This document shows, piece by piece, positions 14,401 through 25,619 of a DNA stretch of 64,000 bases; position 1 is the first letter of the stretch, and each line of letters begins with the position of its first letter. The notes under the pieces are model-generated. The model was not told the origin of the DNA and did no database searches. It saw only the letters and a program-made list of their open reading frames with translations. This DNA comes from Whitmania pigra (Eukaryota > Annelida > Clitellata > Hirudinida > Haemopidae). Made by a program: the position numbers and the translations under genes. The stretch covers positions 1,766,501 through 1,830,500 of the forward strand of contig JAJTWR010000205.1 in assembly GCA_021613335.1 (NCBI GenBank). The letters run 5' to 3'.

Positions 14401-17400
14401 TGGCTGCTGAAGATTGGGTGATTGCTCTGTCTGTGGCATCAACACTTTTCTGAACAGAATCTAATTCCATAGCTGCAGAAGAAGCAACCTGCTGAGCAGG
14501 GTTTGCAGAGGGGAGGACCTTAGTGCTTCGAGCTGGAACAGGGGGCTTGTATATCTTGATCAGGGCATGCTTGCATGGATAATTCACCTGCTGATTCTCT
14601 GATAGAAGCATCCTGACCAGCAGCTTGGCTATGAGGGGCATGACCTCTGGGCCATCCAATAGGAGGAAGCTGTGTAGAATCACGACGAGGGAAGAGACAG
14701 TAGAGCTGACATTGGATACTCCCGAGGCAAATACAGGTAGTGTTATGGGGTTATCCACTTGCATGGAAACGAGATGCCAGAAAGCCAAGCTAAGGCGAGA
14801 AGCCAGGTGGCGAGACTCATTCGTTGTCAATTTCAAGTAATCTTTTGTTTCAGATGTCTGCTGTGACGATGGGTTTGAATCCTGGGAGGGAGCTTGTTGC
14901 TGTTGTTTCCAACTGTTGTAGAACCGGCCAAAGTTGGACGGTCTGGTGTTTGCAAGATTCGCAATGACGGGAATGAGCTTCTGGAAAGTATCGAACTGAA
15001 GAGTTGAGGTCTCCTCAAAGCTCTCAATGCACTTGATCATCATGGTCAAGTACACTTGGTCCTAAAAAGAAATAAACTCCATCAACCAATGCTATTACTC
15101 CTGTAATATCTTGCCACATAAGAACACAAAATAAGCAGACACTGCCAACAATCTTCACCCATCAACATCATTACCATCACAAGAGCTATTGACTTACAAT
15201 GTGCCAATAGAAAGCAGCCTTGGAAGTGAAGAGTGAAGATAGGAGAGATCTTGTCTTATGTTGTACAATTCCAGAAACAGGAAGAACAAGGATGTTGGTG
15301 GCCACATTTTGTGCCAGTTTCTTTAGCTGTTTCTGATTTATTTATTCAAATCACTCAATCAATCTTAGTCAACAATCAGGCAATGATTCAACAGTCACAT
15401 GTATTTAGAAATGTTAATTAATTAAATAAATAAACAACTTATGATGTTAGAATATAATTCCATAAACACAATAGTTACACAAAAGAAATGTGTATGCATA
15501 GAAATGTTTGAACTACAACGTCCGAAATGGCAACAATAAATCCATAAAATTGAAAAGATTTTAACACCAACGTGTTCCGAGAACGTTCGGCAGTTGGAAA
15601 AGCAGTCTTCCAGAAGTTCCATGGATTTCACCAATAACCTTCGAGAAAAAGAAAACCGTCATAGAATCAATCACAGCTAGCAACAACATCAATTCCATTA
15701 TCTCATTAATAACATCATTATCATAATTGACTGACCTATCCAAAGGACTAGGCATAGCCCAGCTGGAAGACATCATCGAGGGTGAGTTCACCATTGGGGA
15801 AGAAAGATCGCCGTCGTTACCGGGAAAGTTCCTTCCGAGAGGTGGCGCTTTTCCACCAGACTCGAGCTCCTCCGCGTCGTAAGGCCATCCGAAAGTGCTC
15901 TTACTCTTGACGTAGACCTTGACAGAATCCACCATGGTGATGTGATTCGGGTCTCTGCTCTGTCCAACTGTACATTGGATTAGAAAAAAGAGAGATAAAT
16001 ACATTTGTAAAGTCTTTAGATGAAAGAAATAACAGAGAGTTTAAATTTATCTAGTACTAGCTGATAGAATCAACATTTGTTAAGATAAAAGACTGTATAT
16101 TTTGTTACGAAAACTCACATGTTATGGTGAAGTTCTTGTCTGCACCAAGCGATTCTTCCCTGGTGAAAGGCACATCGTACCACCTACTTCTGGTCAAGTT
16201 GATTTGTATGACTCTGCCAAAAACCTCAATAGTGGATGGAGCCCTGTCTATCGATTGACTGCCAACAAGGACCCTTATCCCCACCATGACATTATTTGGT
16301 GTGGGATTGGTCACTTCGATTGTGAAACCACCGGGCTTATTGCAGGCAACGTACATGCCTGAAGTATTGAGTCGATTCTTGAGCTGTGTCGTGTGGTAAA
16401 ACTGGAGCACATCGTTTCCACCAAATTCAACCTCATTCAAGACCTGGCAATGCTCGAAGAAATCAATCAGGAAGGTCACTTGACCCGCAGAACGACCTAT
16501 AGAAAGTAATGGCAATGAGTTATGAGATGTTATAAAAGTATTTGTTATCCTTTATTATCCATTATTATTATTATTATTTATTACTAATCATTGAATTCAA
16601 TTGGTATCTAACATCATTGATATTTTCACTACAGATGTAATACAAAGAAATTATAAACTACAGAGCCACATAGATACCTGTTGATTGAGAACCAACAGAT
16701 TTCTTCTTTGTCTTAGGTGGAAGGAGGGCCTTCGATGACGGAGCGGTCTGACTGGTCTGAGCCTGGGCTGGAATTACCTCCGGGCATACAGAATGAGTCA
16801 TCATCCAATAGTCTGTAGCCCTGGGTTCAGCGGTAAGTATCTTGAGGCTACCATCATCAAAAATAAGAACGAGACTGGTACGCTTTTCCAAGGAATTTGA
16901 CCTAGCAGTGGAGGGCGTTGAAGACCCTGAAGCCGGGGTTCCAACGGAGTTGGATGAAGCGGGTGCAGAGAAGTGCCTCACGAGCACCATGTCCTGGAGT
17001 TTGTTCTTTGACGGAGGAAACTTTATTTCCTGAACATGGATCTTGTCCGGTTTGATGAAGAGCACGATGGGGTTATTTGTGGACTGTATGGAGCAGCACA
17101 CCAGGCCAGGATGGTCGAACACCTCGACCCACTGTACCAGGGTCTGTTGTCCGGCAGGCGAAGTTTTGCTGTTGTTGTTGCTGCCGCTCCCGTTAGAGCT
17201 CTTGACAGTGATCTGGAACAGTGTCTTCAGAGTTTCGAGATCCTTTCCCAGAGGAGCTGCAAAATTCTTTCCTTGTGTGTAACTGAAGAATAGCATCTGC
17301 AGTCCATGGGAATAATAAACCGAAGCTCCGCCTCCGGCTATGTGTCCGTTCGATTCGTTCAATTCAGGATGCGCGACACTGATCACGCTGGTGATGTAGA

Positions 17401-20400
17401 AGATGCCCGTCCTAGCGCTGCTTGTGCTGTCTAGTTCTTGAGTGTAGATGTATCCTGTGGACGACATAATGATAATGTGCCTTGCATCTCGCGAGTCGCT
17501 GCAGACGAACGTGGCATCCCTGATTTTCCCGGTCGGCAGGTGGAAGAAATACTGTGGACTGATGACATCTTGAGAAAGGTTGTAAATCTTCACGAAGTCT
17601 GCCGTCACCACTGCAATCTCAGACTGGGAACCAGGCAGCCATATGGCCTTTATGATGAAGTTTCCTGATTCGAGGGCAAGATGGAGCACCAGATGGTCAG
17701 ACAACGAACCAGACGAAGTGAAAGTCAAGATGTGGCAATCCTTTAATCCACAAACAGCCAAAAGGTCCTCATTACTGGGACATCCGACAATATTCAGTAC
17801 AGTGAAAGGTACTTGAGCTGCAGCATGTTTCGATACGACGACCTTCTTCTTTCCAGAGGGTGTGGGTGAAACTCCAACTTGTTTTAGGAGCGTCGACATC
17901 TGCAGCACAATGACCTTACCCTTCTCGCAGGATACGGCCAGGAACTGTCTTCTACTGAATGGTGAAGCCAAACAAGTAGCGCCTGTCCTCCTGAGCACAT
18001 GGGAAGTGATCAACTGTCTAATGGTCTGACCCTGATCACCAGCAAAGTTCATCTTGATGCTTTCTAGAGTGCCCTCCTGTGCCCCTAATGTGCTCACCAT
18101 GAGCGAGTCACTCATTTCGATGCTCTTAGGAAGTTGATGGAGCTCGTTGATGGCTTTCTGGGACTTGGCAAGAAATCCACCAGGTGAAAGTTTGGCATAA
18201 AAACTGGTTATGACAGGGTGGATCTGGTCGAAAAAGCCCACGAGATTGTCTATGGTCTTTTTGTCAGACAGTATCTTGAAGTATACTTCCTGCATTTGCT
18301 TCTTTGAATCTTCATCCTCAGTTCCTTTTGGTGTTTGTTTCAACTCTGGTGGAGGGGTCTGCAGAAGGTCTTCACTCCAGAACAGAGGAGAAAAGAATTG
18401 TTTGGCCAACGAGGTCGTCTCCTCTTGTTTCACCTCGGAGCGCTGTTTCCGTTGCTGTTTCTGCTGCTGACGAGCCTTGTGGTCCTTGGTCACGGTCCGT
18501 TTCTTCAGTGCCAAACACTTGGTGTCGTCCTCCCGTGCTCCACAGTCGCAGAAGAAAGACCCATACTTGGAATAAGAAATGTCATGGTCCTTGTGACACA
18601 CCTTCGCACACACGGTGCACACTCCAACTCCGTCAACCATTTTGCAAGTGTGGCAGTGATACCAATGTTGATTCATGAACTCCTTCTGTGTTATGGTGTA
18701 AGTGCACAGCTTGTTAGCCAGAGATTCCTCGTCCGATTCATCGTCGTTCGAGTCATCTTCTTCGGCATTGTCCTCGTTGGCATCGCTCTCATATTCAAGA
18801 GACGTCGGGTGGAAGAGATAGTTTGTTCCTCCCCCGTCGATCGGAAGAGGCGACAAGCATCCTCCCTCAGATTGCTGCTTAGCTATGCAAATGTCTCTCA
18901 TGTATTGGAAGATGCAGCACATAGACTCCATGATGTACTGCTGCTGCTGTTTATTCGTTGGTTCATTCTCCAAGAGACCATTCCCACTTTGATCAGCAAG
19001 GGATTTAATAAAGAAATTAATCCATGAAGCAGCTGAGGTGAAGAGCGTCTGAGGACCATGAGGTGCTTCCAGTACGGATGCCACTCCCACCATGACATTG
19101 AACATCTCAGGAAAAAGTGAGGAATCACCCTTGGGAGGGAAGAGGTCATGAGAGATGCCTCCCATCACACAGAGCAAGATGGGACCAAGTTCCTCCATCA
19201 TTTTTGCATCCCTGATAGAGGCAATGAATGACCAGAGAAGAGATTTGAGATTGGCAAATTGAGACTCTGAAGAGCCAGTAGAAAGATCAGCCGAGGGTAC
19301 GATAATGGGAGCCATCCATTCGGTGAGTTGCATGGTGGTACAGTCTGACATCTGCTTGATGGCGCTCGATACGACCGACCGAATTCCATCCGATGAGCCG
19401 ATCGCAATCTGCAGCAGTTTGTTCACGTACTTGAGTATCTTCGCTTGATAGCCACATGAGGGGGCCACCCTGGATATCATCATCAGGAGCTGGAACAAGT
19501 CATCAGGATTCAAGTGATAATATTCCTCCAGAACTTTCCTCCCAAGAGGTTTGTCGACGACCGATTCCAGACATCCGAGACAATCCATAGTTCTCTTTTC
19601 CTCCGAGGGTGCCAAGCCACCTTTGTCATGCAGGAAGATGACTTTGTGGCAGACCTCAACCATGTAAGCGGTCGTTGCTCTTTTCCACTTGTCTTTCGAG
19701 TGAGACGAACTGTCGCACATGTTTTTCATCTTTTCTGTCAGTTGTCGAATCAGATCCGGCATGAAACCAGCCACGGCATGGCACGACAACTCAACCGAGA
19801 ATTGGGAGAGTTTTTCCTTGTTTTCTGGCCGTGGTAATTTCTCCAGAAGTCCAATAAATAAAGTGGTCAGGGTGAAGAAGGTATTTTTCAGAGATGGTCT
19901 CAAAAGTTCTGATGCATTTGCTACGGTAATGTATCCAGTCAAAAGACTCAGGTGAGCTCTCTGTAATTTGTCCAGGTGTGATTCCACAGTATCTCCTCCA
20001 TTTTTCCAAAGGAATTCTGTTGGGAAAATCGATGGCATGGCCTCATTCCATTTGTCAACAGCCATTTTTACTGCAGGAGGATACAGAGAAGGAATTGCAG
20101 TTGAAAAGTGTTCAGTAATGATGCTGTTCTTTGTGAAGCCAACCAGTTGCATCTCTTCAAAGGAGTTTAGGTTCGGTGTCTCTGCAACTGGCGAAACAGA
20201 CTTCATTTCGTCACGGGTCATTTTCATGAGAAATTCCCTCGAGACCTTGAATATCGTCTTGAGGAGAAGCAGAATGACGTCGAGCAACTTGTCAAGGTCT
20301 TCTTGTTCAACAGTTTCTGGCAGTTCAATCCACAATTTTGTCTTGACCTGAACGTCGGGATCAAGAAAAGCATAAAGTCCAGTGGCTGCAAGGTTTACCA

Positions 20401-23400
20401 AGCAGAGTTGGAACACATCGGGTTGAGAAAGAGACTCGAGGAAGCTCTCGGCACAAATGATTTTGCTCACAGAGGAAACGGTAGCAGAAAATTTACCAGC
20501 CTTTTTGATAACATCTGACATGAGACTCTCAGCAGACTGCATTGTCAAACCCTGCTTTACCAAAAAATCTTTCGTCCAAACCTGGTGAGAGTGATGATTC
20601 ATCTTTGGAATCCAGCGCGAAGCATGGAGATATGCCAATTCACTGGAGAACTCAAGGGTCTCTGTGTCCAAACTCCTCAGATAAGATACTGATGGTGGGA
20701 GGCTCGACAGGAGTCTCCAAGTCGTTAAAAGATAATATTTGCGACAAGTGGCCCATTTCAGCACATCCTTGATGTCACTGTTTCCAGAATGTTTTGTCTG
20801 AGACCCACACAAGAGCAAAGACAAAATGCAGTCATAAAACTCATTGTAATCAAGAGTTTCATTCTTTCCCAGCAGGAAACTACAAGCCAATCCATCAACC
20901 TTTGGGGGATCAACTGAAGAACATTCACCATGCCTGAGCTTGTAGAATTTTGGTTTCATCTGAAACAAGCAGACATAATTCTTTTTGTGGCCATTCAGAG
21001 CAGAGGGTGAACCCTCCTCCCCATTGACTTTAGAAGCCCTCTCCATGTCCGATTCGTAGTAGTACCTCTCGTCTGACGAATCGTCTTCTTCCGCCATTGT
21101 CTTTTCTCCGAGAGGAGAACTGTTTGGATCTTTGAGAGATCCCGTGAAAACTCTAAACAACCCAGAAGCTACCTGCACAGACAAAAGAAATTTGCAATAG
21201 AAAACATCACCAATACAACAACCTCGTCTCATAATAGTACAAAAATAACAGCATTTACATTAAAAAAAACATCAACAGTTACAAACGATAAACAAACCTT
21301 TTCACTAAGGGTAGGTGGTGCTTCATAAAAGCAGTGTAGCATGTAGTCAACTATGAGAATCAAACGTCCAATCAGAAGTGGATTCAGCTTTGTCATTCTG
21401 CAGTAGCAATAACATTGATTCAAAGCATATTCAATCATAAAAATTCTAGAATTTGTCAAAATTTGCATAATCCTTATAGGCCAATCAGATAATGTAAAAC
21501 CATGAATGGAAAATATAATAGCTTACCTGTCTTTAATTGAATTGTGAACCTTGATGACACAAGAACATATGTGAATCCAAAGTGCTTTCTTTTCCATTAG
21601 AGTCAAATTGTGAAAGAGGAAGAGTAGCAGCTGGATGTGTTCTGCGTTGACATCCTCCGTCTCGATAAATTCTCCACATCCACTCGGCTGGGATGTGATT
21701 GCCAATGTGAGGGATCTTACGAACTTGTGCCAGGCATTCAGCACCAGTGCAGACCAGCTCAAAGCTTTTTTTGGAGTACCGGAAGTTGAGGTTCCACTGC
21801 TGGCATCTCCAATCGTTGCACCCAAATCTCCCTGTTGCTTCTTTAGAAACACCTCGGCCAGTATCGACAAGGCTCTAGGCTGGACTTGGAGTGGCCACGA
21901 GTCCCCTGTTGCTGATGGCGAACTCGACAATTTTGAAGAAACATTGAGTCCGAGTTGCTCGAGGAAGATCATCTGAAGGGAATCTGAAAGGAGTCCCTTA
22001 TTGATGAGTAGGTGGATGAAGCAGGCCAACGATTTGGAAAAGCCCTCAAATACGGGAGATGGAGGCGACGGCCCAAACTCAGCATCGAGCTCTTTAACCA
22101 AGTTTGCCAGCTGGTTGACATGGTCTTCTGTTAGCCTAGAGCTAAAGTATTGGACAAGCTCTGAGCAAGATGATTCAACAAAATGCTGGATGGTAAAGCT
22201 GAGGATGTCTGTGGCCAACTTCACATAGGCCTCTGGCTCTTTCCTGTCGGGGACGAGAACAGTGCTCTCCGTATTGCTATGTCGACGGGGATGTTTCGAA
22301 CTCTTAATGCTGCTGGCAATTCCATCCTCTGGATTAGGTGTATAGGAATGATCATGTGAATCAGATAAAGCATCCTGCAGTGACAAAGTCTCTTCAAACC
22401 ACTGACCAAGAATTGGCTCGGAGTCTTCTTCCTCGTAGCTGATGTCTTCCTGACTACTGCTAAAGTCTTCCTCGTAAAATGTGTTCGAATCCGAGCTCGT
22501 GCTCTCGGCATCGACACTCCCGTGTTCCTGGTCTGCTCCTTCAACTTTTTCCTCGCCCGTTGTCGCCGTGACGGGAACGTCCAAATTCGTAACTGCCGCT
22601 GCAGTGGTCGTCGTGGATGCAGATGGAATTCTGTCACTCTTTTGCTGGGAAGACTTGCTGCAGGTCAGCCCCTTCCTGAAAAACTGACTAATAAGGAAAT
22701 GAAAAAGGTTGGACAAGCAGATGGCTCTTGTCAGCTTCCTGGTCCTTTGGAGTGCTGTGTATTCTTCAAATAATTTCACCTCCTCTCCAATTTCTTCTTG
22801 TTCCAGCTCATTCGCAGAAGCCAAGGTTTCTAATTCCAAATCTTTGATCAGCCCAACAAGAAGTCTCAAAGCTTGATTTGCCAGGGCAACATAGAGTGGT
22901 CCAAAAGTAATCTGCATTTTTGAGGAAGCTGGAGGCTTAAGTTGTGAAGATTGAAGTGTTCCATCTTTAGACTCTTTTGATTCTTTTGATTCCTTATCTT
23001 TCTGATCCTTGGCATCTTTAGGTTCTTTTGTTCTTGACAGGGTAACTCCAGATGAGTCACCTTGAGATTTGCCAGTTTTGTGACCTCCCTCTTTGACCTT
23101 TTCAGTTGAGATGGTGAGATTTAGAAAGAGAAGAGACTGAAGTCCTTTTAAGAGAGACCATGCACCCATGAGGTGATAATTCTGAAGTATGGGTCCACCA
23201 GCTTTGGATGACTTCTGAAGAGCCTGAGAGACCCAGTTGAAGATGTCAAGCGATTTCTGAACAACAGATGCAGCATATCCATCCATCTCCTCGTCCTTGA
23301 CCACGGAAGCTCCTTTCACTGGAGTGCTCGTTGACACCGATATAATGCTCGTGGCTAAGGTCACCGAGATGGCTGCATTGAGGCAGCTCGTTGCCATGCA

Positions 23401-25619
23401 AACGATGGTTTTCAACCTGTTTTTTGTGAGGGGTTCGTAGATCGGGAGGCTGAAGATCCGCCATACTATGGAAACATCTGCGGCCACCTGCTGAAGCCTG
23501 GCAACGACGGGCAAAGCTTCTCCCACTCCTGTCGGCCAGGCGGGATCCTTTCCGCCGATGTTTCCACAAAACCCGCCCGATTCGAACTTTTTAAGGGATT
23601 GTAGAGAGGTACAGACCTCTAGCAAAATGTCATTACCCTTAAGATGACGTTGAAGAGTCACGAGATTTCTCACCGCCATGATTTCTTGCATCTCCAAAGA
23701 TGCTTCCCCCTCAGATATGCCCTTTCTACTACCAGTCAGAGTTTGGGGAGTGGAAACAGACATGGTGTTGGTCAAGACTGAGTTCATCATGCAGCCTTCT
23801 GTGGCACTCGCCCCAACCGACTGCTGGGCTGAGGTATCCAGATGAGACTTCTTGCCCTTAGACCTGGGAGTCTGCAATGAGATACTGGTTTGAGGACCAG
23901 CTGAGCTTGCCACCGACTGGATGTTGGTGGCGACGTCACAAAAAATGGAAAGCATTTGTTCGTAGGCTGTCGATTTCTCAAGACCAGCCACCTTCAAAGG
24001 TTTCTGAGGAGAGCCGACCTGCACAGTAGCTCCTGACCCTGCAGCCACAGCAGCAGAGCAGGTTTTCTGTGGAACCTTGGCAAACTTCAATTGTGTTATG
24101 AAGACTGTGATGTCAGACTTTGGCAAGAGAGAAACTCCCTTACAAAGACTCTTGATCAAGATGATGAGCTGTTTCTATAAATATTCAAATGTTTACAACA
24201 ATGTAGTTAAATATATGCTTTTTCTTTAATATTGTAAATCTAAGTTATAAACCTACACTTTTATAAATATCAAAAATAAATGTTTTTAAAATAATTTCTT
24301 CGTGAGTAATTCAAACAAGACGTAGCCCTTATTTATCTCCACCATATCCAGCAAACGTAAAATAGTGTGCCAGTCTATATAATAAATATAATAAATCCAT
24401 GTTTCCCTTTGAAGGTAATCTAAGGACAATTAGCATTTAGTCCTTAGTGCTTAGCCTGTACAAGGGTAATCATAGCTTAAATTGACAGGACTTTATTCAT
24501 ATTCATAGTCTCTCATATGCTATGAATAGTAACAATTCACAACAATAACAAGTCATAGTGGTTTCTGACCTTGGCAATTGGACAGTTTTCATACTTCTTC
24601 TGAAGTCGGTTGAGGAAAAATGTCAGCAGGACCTTGCATGCCTTCTCAAGATCATTCATGGAGGCCTTTTGCACTGAAGTCAATTAGGTTAAATCATGTT
24701 GGATCCAACATAGAACCATATAAACTTAATTAATTACATATCTCATTACAATGAGATCTCACAAACATATTAATAAGTTAACCCCATCACAGACAAACAA
24801 AATATAAATGTTCAAATTTGCTACTGTTGGCATAAAATCAATTGAGCAATAAACATTCAAGCAGTTGTAAAAAGTGGGGGCTTGTATGAACATATGGCAC
24901 ATAGCCTAGCAGTATGGGTCAACCTTTGACTAAATCAAGCTTTGTATAATTTTATTAATCTGAGGGCTCCTTTCCTCTGAATACCCATCTATCTGATAAA
25001 CTCCACTCAAATTCATGCCTTTGGGAATTTTATCTCCTTTATATTATTATATGCATTTATAAATGGTTTCAAAGCTAAAAAAAACTCACAACTGCCAACT
25101 CCAGCACACAAATGATAAGTGGAGAGGGCAGCATAGGAGCTGTAGAACAATTCATAGTCCTCTTCATGGGTGAGGATGTCAGTCTCGCTAAAATGAAGAA
25201 CAAATCATTGACTGAACGACTTCATTAAAAGTTACATATAGACAAAACTGTGTCGGGTTAAAAAAATTATGTTACAAATTAGTTACTTATGAAATTCGAC
25301 TTTTCCTCAAACAGTGACAATGTTTGGTAATGCCGTGTATCAGCAAGTTCAAAGAATAATATGATCAACTAAAAACCACACTTAAAATCATTCCATTTCA
25401 AAGAATGCTTAATATTTCTGCAAATCAACTTTTTGAACGACTTAAATGCGCAGACACTAACTTCTCTGTCAGAACTTTTATGACCTGTAGCAAATCTTTC
25501 TGGGACAGTACAGAAATAACAATAGAACCAGAAGGCAAAGTTTCGCTCTCGTAAGAAAAAGGAACAGAAGCCAAAACGGCTTTTACAGACGAGGACCATT
25601 CGCCCTCCTCCTCCGACAT
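2358..25619 (-). CDS. UBR4: UBR4 (p600/poe-type) E3 ubiquitin ligase, complete gene, about 38 exons
   Basis: UBR4 is a giant E3 ligase that binds N-degrons through its UBR box and ubiquitinates targets with a C-terminal zinc module. Reading leftward, exons encode an N-terminus starting [16 protein letters not shown] (25462-25619), short exons at about 25.1 and 24.6 kb, three giant exons (21537-24174, 16678-21172, 10451-15061), the UBR box, a beta-propeller-like region, a cysteine cluster, and about 27 small exons with the hemiRING, ending at 2358. Order and many blocks match human UBR4 as I remember it ([31 protein letters not shown]; the hemiRING block). I estimate about 5,400-5,600 residues against about 5,180 in human. 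The start ATG is at 25619. The gene diverges from LLGL. No frameshift was noticed; most small exon borders are approximate. Confidence 0.95.
4770..5115 (-). CDS. UBR4: UBR4 hemiRING exons
   Basis: Two adjacent small exons (about 4985-5115 and 4770-4910) encode [20 protein letters not shown] and then [18 protein letters not shown], followed by [20 protein letters not shown]. This is the hemiRING zinc finger of the UBR4 C-terminal E3 module, which recruits the E2 enzyme. Cys and His ligands ([13 protein letters not shown]) are intact, so the ligase should be active. Following exons (about 4425-4550, 3995-4230) continue with [17 protein letters not shown] and [19 protein letters not shown] sequence, as in vertebrates. 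Confidence 0.93.
10451..15061 (-). CDS. UBR4: UBR4 exon 11 (central region with cysteine cluster)
   Basis: The longest exon, about 1,537 codons, from [11 protein letters not shown] to SSIKNKK; acceptor TTTTAG at 15062, donor GTGAGT at 10445-10450. After a Ser/Ala/Gln-rich linker (about 13.9-14.6 kb) comes helical repeat sequence. Next is a zinc-ribbon-like run of CxxC pairs at about 11590-11760 ([18 protein letters not shown], then CHKC, then [14 protein letters not shown]). The stretch [20 protein letters not shown], just after the cysteines, is diagnostic for UBR4. GNPGVC-type spacing suggests metal binding; no enzymatic role is known for it. Confidence 0.93.
16119..16496 (-). CDS. UBR4: UBR4 exon 7 (beta-sandwich region)
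   Basis: An open exon between acceptor TATAG (16497-16501) and donor GTGAGT (16113-16118), reading [20 protein letters not shown] to DKNFTIT. Segments such as [16 protein letters not shown] and [15 protein letters not shown] match the conserved galactose-binding-like part of UBR4 after the propeller. The next exon (15736-15967) continues with [18 protein letters not shown], which belongs to the same domain. Confidence 0.9.
16678..21172 (-). CDS. UBR4: UBR4 exon 6 with the UBR box
   Basis: About 1,498 codons in one exon, from [11 protein letters not shown] to VGSQSTG; donor GTATCT at 16672-16677, acceptor CTGCAG side at 21173. The UBR box maps to about 18500-18712 and shows the Cys/His zinc pattern ([37 protein letters not shown]) that binds N-terminal arginine, lysine or bulky residues. 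It is preceded by an acidic linker ([20 protein letters not shown]). Beta-propeller-like sequence follows ([15 protein letters not shown] type blades, roughly 17300-18000), then a serine/threonine-rich linker near 16900. Confidence 0.94.
21537..24174 (-). CDS. UBR4: UBR4 exon 4 (N-terminal armadillo-like region)
   Basis: A single open exon of about 880 codons, from [13 protein letters not shown] to NSIKD, bounded by TATAG at 24175 and a GTAAGC donor at 21531-21536. It carries the conserved acidic stretch [17 protein letters not shown], followed by [11 protein letters not shown], which human UBR4 also has. A lysine- and glutamate-rich low-complexity segment ([17 protein letters not shown]) is lineage-specific. 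The region is helical repeat scaffold in vertebrate UBR4. In vertebrates this part is split into many exons, so introns have probably been lost here. Confidence 0.92.

Noticed and set aside
12446..14840. Many plus-strand open frames of 60-120 codons across 10.4-24.1 kb
   Set aside because: They are antisense shadows of the long UBR4 exons.
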